Shown: piece after piece, positions 36,783 through 50,200 of the stretch
Layout of the letters: every line of letters starts with the position of its first letter
Position numbering within the stretch: the stretch's first letter is position 1
Origin: Litomosoides sigmodontis
Lineage: Eukaryota; Nematoda; Chromadorea; Rhabditida; Onchocercidae
DNA: 64,000 bases
Direction of reading: 5' to 3'
Assembly (NCBI GenBank): GCA_963070105.1
Contig: OY718808.1
Location: 1,930,238 to 1,994,237, forward strand
The notes under the pieces: model-generated
Told to the model about the DNA's origin: nothing
Database searches by the model: none
Seen by the model: the letters and a program-made list of their open reading frames with translations, nothing else
Program-made: the position numbers and the translations under genes

Positions 36783-38388
36783 TAACACCGATGCTTAGCT
36801 GATTGTTAGCTAATTCACTCCCACAATTAATCGTCAATGTGCGCAACAAACTCTCTGCAAACACGCAATCAAACGTACACGTATTAGTTGATGTTCGATG
36901 CCACAAATACAAATACAAACTAATTGCATTTATTACCAATGAAAAATCTCTCAGAACTCTCAGAAAAAAGAATCTCCTCGGGTTGACACATTGATGCCGC
37001 CTAGTCACTTACATCATTTCATTTCAGTGAAAATTCGACGTCTTTCTGATAAATCGAAAAACGATGAAGCTGAAAGCAACCACCTTACATGAGTAATTTA
37101 AATGCGGCCCGCGCCTAGTGGCCTCTGGCGAAACGCGGTCTCAGTGTGCTCGATGGTCAGTGCTAATTTATGCAGATTAGCGTTGTGGAGTGGAGGAAGC
37201 TCACTGCATTTCTTTTTAGGAATGCATTTGCGGGAATTTTAAGCGAACTGCGAAAGCTTTAAATGGAAGAAAGCAATGCTCGAGCGACATTCCACTTCTT
37301 CAACAACGTCTGCCGTCCTCATGACGCTGGTGCAAAAGCCGACCACTAGCGTTGGCAGAAGTTACGAAGACAAGGGTCATGGAGGTGAGTGACCACTGCA
37401 AGACCTTCACTACTAACTACTACTACACCACACCACTTGTTGCCGCTAATTTGACTCAATCCGCAACGTTTCCATGACTCAGATAGGGGCGAATTTCTCA
37501 ACATCGTCCTGTTGAACTAAGCTGAACTATAATGGCATCATTGTCTGTTCCCATTGCGGAATTGAACCTGCTGACAAGTCGCAGTAATGCGTGAGCACCC
37601 CATTCAACCACGTCTGCGACCCTCCAGTTAAACTTTTTTCTTGATTTTCCGCTCCGAATTTGTTAATTTCAGCGAAATGGGTCATGATGCTATTAGCAAC
37701 ATTGCAAATGGTGTCGCTCAAGTTTGCCAGGCCTAAATCGAAAATCAAAGAGTTAATTGAATTGTAATTAGACATTCGAAATTTCCATTAACCATTCTCT
37801 TTCACATTTCTTTGCTCAATTCTCGTCATTGTTTTGTACATTTGCAAAAAAATTTTGCAATTATGGAATTTTGATATTTCAAAAATTTTGATCATAGACA
37901 TTTTGATTCGATGATTATTTTCATTTTAAGCAAATGAACAAAATTGTGTCAAAAATTCTGCAATGGATGATATCACATAAATATGAATGAAATGAGGTCA
38001 AAATGAAATTATTCGCAAGTTTGCAGACAAAATTTCTGTATGCCATATGAACCACTCTAATTTATCTAATTTGTCATCTTTTTTTTTTGTTCAATGAAAA
38101 GAAAAAATCTTTCAATTATTAAAGTGTTGAAATTACCAACATCAAATGGTCGTCAATCAATGTGTGGCAATTATCAAATTTTAATGATAGCAAAAAAAAA
38201 ACTACAGCATTTCATCCCTTTTATGAATTAACAATCAAATAGCCAAAAAAAATTATTACACCTGAAATTTCAGTGATTTGAATTCTTTGAAAGTTAGCTT
38301 TGTATAATTTGAATTCAGGTATGTTTGACGGAATTTTTAACTATTACAATTTACACTTAATCATTTCGGGATTATTCAATTATGATCA

Positions 38389-38391
<3 letters not shown>

Positions 38392-38432
<41 letters not shown>

Positions 38433-38434
38433 GT
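38392..38434. repeat. (TG)n microsatellite
   Basis: An almost perfect TG dinucleotide run with one C interruption near its right end. It lies intergenic, upstream of the 12-cysteine gene. Confidence 0.95.
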
Positions 38435-39035
38435 TCTTTGATGACTGAGTGGAGATTAATTAGTGTGTTATGGAATTGTTAGTGAAAAATAGTAATTAGA
38501 TAAAAGGCGGAAATGAAATGGAAGCTATTTGCGTATGGCTAATTAATTACCAGGTTGCAACAATCAGAAATGGTACCAACAGATGTCACCGATAAACGAT
38601 TCCATAAATGAACATACGTGTATGGCAAAAAGAAACGGAAAGAAAAGGCAAGCGACACGAACAAATTAAAGTGATGGAAAATAAATGAGTGTGGTAATGT
38701 AATGTGAAAATGTTTATTTGCTTGATATTAGGCTCATTAATAATTTACTCCACAAATATGAATTATAATTGCATATTCGATCAATTAATTAATAATTATA
38801 TTTGTTATTCAAGTATGAATTGGTATTGTATTGCATGTTCGATAAATTATCATACAAAAGCTAAATGGAATTCATCGAATACTCTTCTAACAACTTAAAA
38901 AATTGATTGTATCATTGGTATATTTACTACCTTACAGTAATTAATTCTAACTGAAATTAATTTAGTAATTGTAATTATGCTTTGCATATTTGTCACTGTA
39001 ATCATTCGACAATATCATCAATATTTAAAATCTTA

Positions 39036-39076
39036 GTGAGAGAGAGAGAGAGAGGGAGAGAGCAAGAGAGAAAGAG
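39036..39076. repeat. (AG)n microsatellite, interrupted
   Basis: GAGAGAG run broken by GGG, CAAG and AAAG interruptions. It is one of several purine or pyrimidine dinucleotide runs in this spacer; others lie at 39342-39364 (CT), 39963-39990 (AG) and about 40288-40315 (CT). Confidence 0.9.
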
Positions 39077-39957
39077 GATGACGTGATGACGTTACGATGA
39101 CGATGATGATGATGTTAATGGACAGATATTGGTCGTTTTGCATACAGGTGACAGCGATAATTGTCAGTAATCATTGCAACAGCGCCCATCGAATAGGACT
39201 ATATGCGCTTCCGTTATTGTGCACAAATAGATATTTGGAATATTTTAAATTTTGAAAAAAATTTGTTAGCAGTTAGTTTGAAAACGAATGAAATAATGTG
39301 AGAGGCGAAAAAAGAATATTACAAGCAATGTGATATTTTTTTCTCTCTCTCTCTCTCTCTCTCTTATATTTCCTGCTCCATTAATTTAATCATGATTAGA
39401 ATTTTATGACCAGTTATAACACTTTCAACTTTTTTTTGTCTTTTCTAAAAATTTAACAAAGAGCATGAACGTTTTTTTTTTTGCTTAAAATTTAGCAACA
39501 AACAAAAATTCTTTTGGCAAAATATTTAAAATGAAATTGAACTTGTAAAATTTATTAAACGTTAATTTTCGATAAACTTATGCGTTTTTTGATGAGTAGT
39601 AGTTAAATTTCAGGAAATCTTACTTTTTCATTCAATTGATGATGCTACAAGTGTTTGTCTTTCAATTATTTTTTTTCCTTACATTTATTAAAAAGTTATG
39701 AAGTGTATCATTAATACTCTAAATTTTAAATTTGTTCTTTCTTTCACAAATTGATGAATTTGAAATTGAGACTGTTGAAACTTATCACTCACTCATTCAT
39801 TGCTTCTTCATTGATTATCACCGATCGACAAAAAGCATTCAATTTGTTCGTTTTTTTTTTCTTCTCATTGTCAAAAAATTTTTATACAATCAATTGAATG
39901 ATATGAAATTTTTTGCTCAAATAAAATTTATAAGAAAAAAAAAGTAGGAAAAAGGAG

Positions 39958-39996
<39 letters not shown>

Positions 39997-40865
39997 AGTG
40001 TCATTATTCATTAGTAATTTGTTAGGAATTTATTTTCATTGTGCACACTCATTGAAAATATCACAACCGTAAAGCTTTGATATGAAATATTAAAAAAGGA
40101 AAAAAAAACATTTTTTTTTCGCAACTTTCAGCACTGATAAACGAATGATTTTGTGAGTGTGTAATGAAGTGAGCGGTAAGTCCTTTCAAATAATGTTTAT
40201 CAGTTTGATCAAATTGATTGATCAACATCATCCAGAAAGACACACTCTTAATCAATTTCCATTGTTATTTATCCTCTTTTTTATCCCTCTCTCTCTCTCT
40301 CTCTCCCTCTCTTTCTTGTAATATAGGTGTTGCACAATCAACACGAAATAGTGCTGTTGCTATAAGTCAGAGATGATAAGTCGTGATGAAAATGATGAGA
40401 TGAACAACCGGATTTGGTGTGGTCATTGAAACAACTGTAACAAATTACAAATTCAGGATAATTGTCAGGCAGCCTTTTCATCGACCGATCATCCGTTGCT
40501 CAAGGAGACAACGGCATTAGTTGCCGTCAGTTGTAATATACAACAATTGTCCTCTGTCATAACATCATTTCCACTTCGTTGATTTAAAAAATCATCATTT
40601 CAATATCAGGAAGAAATTACTATTATTATTATTATTGCTGGAGGACGAGACCATTGCATCGCTTTCGTTGGTACACAACGATTGGTAGTTCATTTAACAA
40701 TTTCTTTCCAGCCGAATTATGGCAGCAAACAAAGTTTAGGTTATGATAATTTCCTCCAACAAATTTCATTCCTAAATCAAACAAAATTCTAATTTTCATT
40801 CACTTTTCTGCTGACCTATTTGTTTTGCATTTAAAATTTATCGTTGATTTGACTCATTTACCTGC

Positions 40866-40866
40866 T

Positions 40867-40899
<33 letters not shown>

Positions 40900-41056
40900 G
40901 CAACAACAACAACAACAACAACAACAACAACTACTACTACTACTACTACTACTACTGCTACTACTACTACTACCACTACTACAACAACAACTACTACTAC
41001 TAACTACTAACTATTACTACTACTGCTACTGCTACTAATACTACTACTGCTACCGC
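40866..41056. repeat. Compound (CAA)n-(CTA)n trinucleotide tract
   Basis: About 190 bp of trinucleotide repeats. CAA units run to about 40930, then CTA/ACT units with occasional GCT or CCA variants, a short return of CAA, and CTA again. The tract ends about 170 bp before the ATG of the 12-cysteine gene. Its poly-Thr reading frame is not a gene. Confidence 0.95.
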
Positions 41057-41150
41057 TTAAATTTTTTGTATTTTAAAAACTTTTTCTATAGCAATAACTG
41101 TTTGAAGATTTCAAATTGATCCATTTCTTACGGAGTGACTGCAACTTGCA

Positions 41151-41163
41151 AATTAACTTTCAG
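41151..41163 (+). promoter_or_regulatory. Possible trans-splice acceptor before the 12-cysteine gene
   Basis: AATTAACTTTCAG ends 61 nt before the ATG at 41225. It matches the nematode acceptor consensus closely. If used for a spliced leader it sets the mRNA 5' end. The assignment is inference. Confidence 0.4.
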
Positions 41164-41224
41164 CTGTAATTTTAAAATTTATTATTTTGTATTTTACACA
41201 AAAATAAGCATATTGATCAATTCG

Positions 41225-44200
41225 ATGATGCAAAAGTTGTTAATTTTGCTACCTATTATGACATTAATTATTCGATGGGTCTTCAGCCGATGTAAGTCTC
41301 TTACTTTTGTTTTTTCACACACACACTCTCTCTCTCTTTCTAATTGTCACTTTAATAACTATTAATAAAGAGGTAATGTACAATTGATATAATTTTTAAT
41401 AAAATTTAGCCATTTAAAAGCAATGTTAAATTCCTTCTGCAGAATTTTTTCCAAATAATATCCAATTTCAAAAATTCAGTAAAAAAATTAAATTGAATCG
41501 TTTCTTTTTTTGCTTTTAAGAAATAATCAGCTTATAAGTAATGGGGAAATAAATGATAGGCGAGTGCTCTCTGTCGCTCTTCCTCTCTCGCCCTCCTCTG
41601 CTTACGAAATTTAGAAAAAAAATTACTTTTCGTTGTAAATTTAGCGAAGAAAAAAAAAACAAACATTTTAATATGACAAAAATAATAATAATAATTAAGA
41701 GTCTTCTTTTTTCACAATAAACATTTCCTATTGCCTTTCATATTCACAGAAGAAATTACGTATTTCTGCAAATTTTAAATTACGCAAAATTGTTGAACTC
41801 GAAATTTACGATAATTTTTTTTCACATTTAATTTCTTAATTAATTTTGGAATAATTGAATGTTTGAGAAAGAAAAGAAGCAAAACAATGTAATTGTGTAA
41901 TGTGTGAGTTATTTATTGGATATTACACTGTGCAATATTCGTCCCATTTTTTTTTTCGTTTTTAAATTTCATCCTTACCTGAGTTTATCGATATCCATCA
42001 TTTCCATTCGTTATTTTCACCAGTTTAGCAATTGCGTTTTACTTCCACCACTTCTTGTTAATTAATGCAACCGACGAATTGTCTTTTACTGTAAATGCTA
42101 ATTTCCAATTTTAACCATTTTTTTGTAATTTTGAAATTACGCGGTGTCCAGCAGAATTCTCTATTTTTTTTGTTAATTTAAATATTTTACTTTTATATGT
42201 GAAAAATTAGGAGCAATTTTTAAATGCTTAAAATTAACCACTAAATATTTAGCGTAATTTATAGGCCAATACTATGTGATAACGAATGTAACGAAAAAAA
42301 ATATTGCAATACAAAATTGTAAAATTTAAAAAATATGCTACTCAAAAAAAAGTGAAATAAAAATCAGTGATATATAAATATATGTGTATGTGTTATCTAA
42401 GCGTTAAATTTGAATTAATTTTGCTGCTCAATCTTTCAATCTTTCAATGAAATTAGCTTAGAAATTGTTATTACATAAAACGAAATATTGTAATATAAAA
42501 TTTCACGAAAAAAAATGTCTATTGCCGATCTCTTAATAAATAAGCTAATTGAAATTGTAAAATATCCAAAAAAAGAAATTGCGACTAAGAAGGAGAAAGA
42601 AATTTAAATGGTGAAAAAAAGAATTAACGGTAGCAAGGAAATTGTGTAAATGTGACAGCATCAACAATGATAATGATAAATATGATAAGGAGAGTGGCAG
42701 TGTTAAGTGATAATTAGATCTTACACATTTGGGTTTGAAATCATTTAGTCTCAAATTGGAAATAGCACAACGGAAGAAATTTCAATTAGTATGAGAAGAT
42801 TAATTAAGGATTGTCTGTCTCGCGCTTATCACTACCGCTACTACAACTATTTTATCTTTAGGAACCGAAATCTTTTTCACTCTCAACATTTTACAGCTCG
42901 TTTTGCCAACTACTTAGTTATCAGGCTAAAGTGTGAAATTTGCTAGCTTCAACACTTATGACTAGTTTTGCGAACTACTTAGTTATCAGGCTAAAGTGTG
43001 AAATTTGCTCAAAAGTGTAAAATTTGAAGTTACTTCAACACTTATGGCTACTTTTGCGAACCACTTAGCTATCAGGCTAAAGTGTGAAATTTGCTCAAAA
43101 GTGTAAAAATGTTGAAGTTACTTCAACGTGTAAAATTTGAAGTAACTTCAACACTTATGGCTAGTTTTGCGAACCACTTAGCTATCAGGCTAAAGTGTAA
43201 AATTTGCTAACTTCGACACTTCTGGCTAGTTTTATGAACCACTTAGTTATCAGGCTAAGGTATGAAATTCACTAATTTTTTCACTTACAGCAATAAGTAT
43301 ATCAGCGCGGTGTAATTTGGAATCAGATCACGTTAACCTTGGACGTTGCTTACGACCCTGGCTTGATCTATGGGAAATGATAAGGGTGCAAGAGGCTCAT
43401 GCATCAAATCTTGTTTTTCCGGTAATGTGCTTGAACAGTTGAAGTAAATTAGTTAAAATAAACAAACTAGTTAGTTCATCTAAATTTCGCTAAGTTTAAT
43501 TAGGCTAAGATTGATTGCACTGGATAGGATAGAATTAGCATGCTAGCAAGATATTTTTTGCACTATTTTATTAGCACTTGTAAATTGTAAACGAAGCGAA
43601 TCATTCACAACGACAATCTGCAAACGTGATATTATCACTTTCATGAAGTTAAATTCATTAAATTATCTGTAGTTTTATCTGATCTTCCTCTGTTTTATTT
43701 GTTCTCAAATTGAACAATAAAAAGTGCCCGAGAAAAACGTAACGATAAGCCGATCAAAAAATTTTTTCTCTAGATATTAAATTAAATATTTTAGGAAAGA
43801 ATAATCGGCACTTTAAAAAGAAAAGCTTGCAGATGTAAATTACTCAATTTGAATCTAAATATAATTGTTTAGTTTTTTTTTTTATCCTCAAATGATGTTG
43901 AATGCATGTTAGCAACAATAATTGCTCTTTCACTTGCTTCAATGCAAATTAATTAATTCAGTTCGTTTCAATTCAATCATTTCAACTTGTCTTTTTTTTC
44001 TTGAGCATTGCAGACTGACAATTTGATAAGTTTGCTAATTCAGTTTAAAATTATCAACTCATTTTGTTTCAAAGAGTAGTGTAGCAAACTTCAAGTGATA
44101 AAAATTTTGATTGCAAAATTTTGATTTAAATCATTGCACTCACAGATTCCATTCTACTCCCGCGAATCAGTACTGTTCCTGTGCAGCGCCTATCACGACA

Positions 44201-47200
44201 GTCGTTCGACATGTTTGACGGCCGAAGTGCTTGAAAAATGCAACCGTAACGAAATGATAATTTTCATACAACGCAATATGCGCTACTTTTGTGGCAATAA
44301 AGCTAAATTGGTTTTTGAAAAATTTCACTGTTTTCACAGGTAACATTTAGCTCGCTTACTGCAACACTCAAAATTGCTAAACTAAATTTAAATGTTTGAG
44401 GAAAAAAGAAAGGCAAAAATAAAATTAATTAATTTAAGCATTTGAATGAATGAAAACACTCATCGAATCATTTCATTTTTGCTTTCCAAATTTGCATCAT
44501 CGATAGTGCGATTGGAAAATTCACTTGCTTATATTGCAGTATGTAGCTGAATTGGATGTGTAGTGAAAATTTGCTACAAATAACAAATATAATAAGCTTT
44601 TTTTTTTCTAAAATTAGATTTTTTTTTGAAAAAAAAGTGCAACACATTTTAGCGTCAAATTTTAATTTCGTTTTTTTTTGTCTGCTAAATTTAAATTCTG
44701 TGTAACTGCAATACGTTGAAGAAGCTAATAAATGCATACGTTTTATTATTTATTTTATCAAAAAAAAAAACACAAAGAACTGAACAAAAAAAAGTGTTTT
44801 AAACTGAAGAAAAAAAATTTTTCGAAATTATTTTCATTTGCCCGTTTAGCATTGAAATCCTAGCATTAATTAAATTATTGAAATTAGCAATTTAAATTCA
44901 TCATATGATAAACATTCCAGATGGTAAATTTAAATTTTAGCGCACTAATGTCAGAGCAGCACTGCCGGCAACATATCCAGGGGAAAGCGCTGTCTAGCGC
45001 CCGTAGCGGTAAATGCCTTGGTATACCGGAATTTTTTAATTGTGTTTTACCAACCGTACGAGGCAGATGTCAAAATTCCGGTGTTCATATTCTTGTTGAT
45101 TCAATAACCGCATTCGGTTGTGCTCTAAGCAAAGGTTTGCAGTAATTATTTCCCTTCTTTTATTTTGCTTTTTCTTTTAATTATTAAAAAAAAATATTGC
45201 AGTTTTTTCTTTTAATTATTTCCCTTCTTTTATCTAAAATGCTTGCAATTTAAAAAAAAGGAACATTTCTTTTAAAAATAAGTAATAATGAATTTTGTTG
45301 TTTCTCTCCTCTTTTTCTTAACGTTTACAATTTGAAAAACAAATATTACTTAATTTATTTTTACTTCTTTTTCCATCTTTTTTTTTACATTTTAAATTAA
45401 CGGAAGAAAAAAATATTTGTAAAATTAAGGAAAAAATTGAGAAATAAATTATCACTTACAGAATTGGTAGAGCAATCTGCCAAATATGCTGCTGAAATGA
45501 ATAATACTGGTGAATTCACGGAAGAAGCTGGCAAAAGTATGTTTTTATCATTTTAATTGATAAGAATGAACGGATGCAAAAAGTTAATAGGGAAGATTTT
45601 CCTATGAGCTAAAACATCAATGGCCGAAAAATTATTTTTACTACGAAATAAGTAATATGACAGAGTAAGGTGGAGTGCTTTTCTTTTTTCAAACATTTTT
45701 TTTTAATTGCAAAATGGGAGGAGGAAACTTTCGGGTCAATTATTTCACAAGAATGTATTAATGAATTCGAGTTAAATTAGCCGAAAAACAGTGTATTTTA
45801 ATTTAGCACAATTACTTCTTCCTTTCAATTTTTAGGAAAAAAATTTTTCGTATGTTTCAAAATTATATGTTTTTTTGTAAATTTTTGTAAATTTCAAAAT
45901 GACATGAGTGATTTACGTAAATTTAAAAAATTCAAGACAAAAAATTGAAAAAAAAGCAAGAGGATTAATTGAGTGACAGTAAAACTATAACATTTCACCG
46001 TAACATTTCAATGCACTTTTAATGCATCAGTAAACTGAAGGAGAATAATCATTTACTTCCTTTTATGCTCATTTACAATAAATAATTATAATTTAAATTT
46101 TGAAATACTTAAATTTGCTAAAAACATTTTGCATCAAACCTTTTTTTGTCAAAAGTTTTCGAATAATTTCATCTAACTTGTGCAAATATAACAGTTAAAC
46201 GTTCGATACCGATGATTTTCATTACAATTATTTAATTTTCAGCATACATACGAAATGAATTACCCGCAGCGCTTCCAGTGCTTGACGAAGAAAGAAGTGG
46301 TCAGTGATAGTGACAGTATGAAAACACATGTCTCCCTTTGGAAAAAAAATTTCGCAAAAATTTTTGTTTCACTGATTATCATCATAAAGCAAATTATTGC
46401 TAAGCATTACGAGAGGAAAAAAAAAGGAAGCATAGATTTGTCAAAAAAAAAAATTTAATCTTTGATCCTTAACCCTATGAATTTTCGTTTTTGTTGCTCA
46501 AATTGCTGATTTGTGGTAAATATGAGATGGGAAAAGTATGTGTGTGTGTGTGTGTGTGTGTGTGAGTGTCTGTGTGTGTGTGTGTACGTGTGAAAAGATT
46601 GCTAAAAATTTAGGCTTACAATCGTACATCGGAATAGCAACGAGTGAAATTTTAGACGAATGTGGACAAGAACGCTTAAATCACTGATTGACAAAATTGT
46701 TTTAAAAAATGGAATAATAATGTTAACAAATATTTTTATGATTTTTGGAAAAGAAAAAAAAATAGTTTTTTTCATAGCATATATTAAAATAATTCATTTT
46801 TATTTTAATTTTGAAGTAAGACATTTGGAACAAAGATATGTGACATATGGGAATAATTTTGCTAATTCATATTCCACTACTACTACTACTACTACTTCAA
46901 TTACAACAAATGGAGAGCAAAATGTAAGAGAAACATCTGAACGATCTCATCAGATAGCTTCAACTAGTGGCTTAGTCGATTCAGCACTGAGCATGAAGAA
47001 GCAATTTATCAATTATCGTCATGAATCTCCTCAAAAAATCGATCCTACCTTAGATTACGGTAAGAATAGATTCGATCGACAAATGATTGAATTAAATTAA
47101 TCAGAACATATTTTAATGTAGTGAAAAATTTTACTAATTCATATTCAAATTTCCACGATATATTTTGAAAATGCATTGAAATTTTGCCAGGATAATTTAT

Positions 47201-50200
47201 TTGCACATCTAAATTAAATCGCTATTGCAAAACTTTACCTCATTTTTGTGCTATAAAATTTTCAAGTTCCTATTAAATCCCAAAACACAAATCTTGAATA
47301 CTTTTGAAATTTGGAAATCTTCTAGTGAATGAAAATACATTTATGGAATCAGATCCATCAGTTGAAATAGCATTCAGCAATGAAGAAAGAGGAAAATTGG
47401 AACTTTCCGAAAGTTGGTAATTGACCTTTGATAAGAATTATTTTTTTTTAGCAAAAAAAAGGAATCGAAATTTTGATAAATTAACCAAATTTTGTGATAG
47501 GAACAAATGAAAATAACCATGCATTTTATGAAGATAAAATAAAATTTAACAAAATTCCACTCTTTCATCTCTAAATTACGCTGAAATCTCAATTTCCAAA
47601 TGCTAAACAGCATGTCTATCATCGATCGATTGAAAATTGCTATTAATTAACTATTTTATTAATTAATTTGTTAAAAAGTAATTAGCATTAAAAGTTGCAG
47701 TTAAACCAGTTAGGTGTACAGCAATGCAAGAGGAACGAATCACTCAATGTTATGCGCCAATGATTAAGTTTGTTTTTTCAAAACTCATCCTACACTAAAC
47801 TAATTATTCAAAATTAAAATTTCATTTCCAAAAAAAAATGTTAAATTAAAAAACAAGCAAACAAACAAACACACACACATACACACAAATCTAGCAGCAG
47901 CACTAATATTGGACGAATTTTTCAGATTGTGGAATGAAATTCAAAATCGGCATCAACAATCATTTCACAACATTTTACTACCATTTCTAATTTATGATTC
48001 AAAAGAATTAAGCGACTTGTGTGACCTGCTCGATGTCACCTTCGATACCTGCTTTACAGCTCATCCCATCGACAACTGCCAAAACAGCATCGTACATTGT
48101 CATACTGAATAATTTAATTTAAAATTTTTTATTAATTAACAAATACAAAGAAACGCTGAATGATATTTTGCGAAATTTACGAAATAATTTGGTAATTGTA
48201 AGTTGAAATTTTTTTAATTAGAAAAAAAAAACGTAAAGAATGAAACAAATTCTGTTATTTATTTTTTAAGAAAAAATATTACAAATATTAAATCATGAGC
48301 AAATGTTACAAATATCAAAATATTACAAATATTAATTCATTTAATAAAAAAATGCGACAATTTAAAATTCATTGTAAAAGAAAAAATTTAACAATTTCTA
48401 TCAATCATTTAATCTTGCGATTGCAAATTTATGATCTTTCACACAATCGTATTTAGGTAACGCTTTCAAAGCTAAACGGTTGTGCAAATTTAAAATTGCC
48501 TTGTCACGTATGCGCAATTAATTTAACACAAAAATTCACTGCTAAAAAAGGATTGCTATGAGCTTTTTTTGTAAAATTTTTTTATTTAAAAAAAAGCAAG
48601 ATTCAAAATGAATTAAAACTATCATAGTTTTACTTAAACTTTTTTTCCTCCCAAAAAGATTAATTTTAATTTCATTGGTAAGCTTCAAAATTTCTAATTT
48701 TAGTAGATGTTTAGAAATTCTATGCTTAACTGTTAAATCATCAAATGAACATCGCCACATTGATTCAACCATTTAAAATTTCAGATGATGGAATTTGTAG
48801 ATGAGCATTTTGGTGTAATTTGCTCGAAAGCAGGTGTCCGCAATCTGCTCGACTCCTTTGCATGTCTTAGACAAGTAATTGATGAAAAAAAGGTGCGGAA
48901 TTTTATAAATGCTACTCGACTATTATGTTTATGATAATTTAATTTTGAAGTAAATTTTGAAGATCGCACAAAGAATTTGAAACAATTTGAAATTTGAAAA
49001 TTTTCACGTTTTTAATTATTACGCAGAAGAATGTATGAAAATACATTTGAAATCTATGAATGTTAAAAATGCTAATTAAAACATATCCATCTTTCTTTCT
49101 TTTTTTCTGTTTTATTGCTCAGTGGTTTACGATTGCTTTGAATTAGTGCCATTTTGAAGATGGAAAATTAGTACGATAAGATAGAAATGGAAATGGAAAG
49201 ATTAGAAATTAGTGCCATTTTTAAGTTTTATAAGATTGAAATAAAAATAACTTTCTTTTGATAGGTTTAATTTATTTGTGCTTGCTGAAGGAGATTATTT
49301 TCACATTCAATTTAAGTTTTCATTATTTCTCTTTTCATTTTAATTGTTATTATTGTTATCAATCGTGAAATTATTACCAATTACATCACAGGCTCTCTTT
49401 AATTTCAAAAACTTTCCTCAATAAAAAAATAAGTAAAGGAAAAATTGCAAAAGAAGTAAGTAATAGAAGATAAATGAGCGCAAATTATTCACATAAATTT
49501 AATGCATATTTCAAAATTATGTAAAATTACAGGAAATTTTGAAGTTTTCTTCAGTAATCGAGTGAGATATTGTAAGTGATAGAAAGAGTAATTAACATAA
49601 ATTAATTGCTAATTAAAATTCCATTGAAAAAATTACAGGAATGTAGCGATATCATTCGACAGAGCGGTGCCATCGGAATAATTCACTGTAATGAAATGCT
49701 CCAATTTTTCCACTGCCTATTAGAAGCTATTGAATTAAAGTGTTCCGCAGCGACACGGTCACTCTTTGCTGATATCATTGGCAATTATGGCTGCACCATT
49801 CACCTAAACAATCATCGATGTTAGCTAATTAGCGCTAATTAGCACTACTACTTTAATCATTAAATATAAAATGAAATCTATTAAAGAGGAAAATGTTTCG
49901 TTCAATTTTAGAATAAATCTATCAAGTTTTAGAGCAACGAACAATTCTGTCAAATTTTAAATTTATTTTCGAAAATAAATTTCGAATAGAAAAGATGAAT
50001 TAAATTGTTGTAAAATTTATTTAACGATTAGTATTGGTGTAAGAGATGAAATAGGTGAATGTGATTGATTTTTTTTTTCTCCTTTTATAATTTAATAAGC
50101 AAATGATTTCCATCTTTTTTTTTCGGATTTAATTCTTAATTTCTATTTCTTCTTCTTTTTTTCTTTTAGCAAATGTAGGAGGGGTAGCTGCGAATGAAAT

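Larger units (their letters stand above)
36783..41224. other. 4.4-kb divergent intergenic region with GC-richer patch and microsatellites
   Basis: This lies between the minus-strand DCAF7 paralogue and the plus-strand 12-cysteine gene, so it should contain both promoters. A markedly less AT-rich stretch covers about 37080-37760, with a CGGCCCGCGCC-like core near 37105. An 82-codon minus-strand open frame (37527-37775) lies within it. Beyond are GT, AG and CT runs and the CAA/CTA tract just upstream of the next gene. Confidence 0.5.

Noticed and set aside
40825..41056. Poly-threonine protein upstream of the 12-cysteine gene
   Set aside because: It is a translation of the CAA/CTA trinucleotide tract with no domain or splice context.
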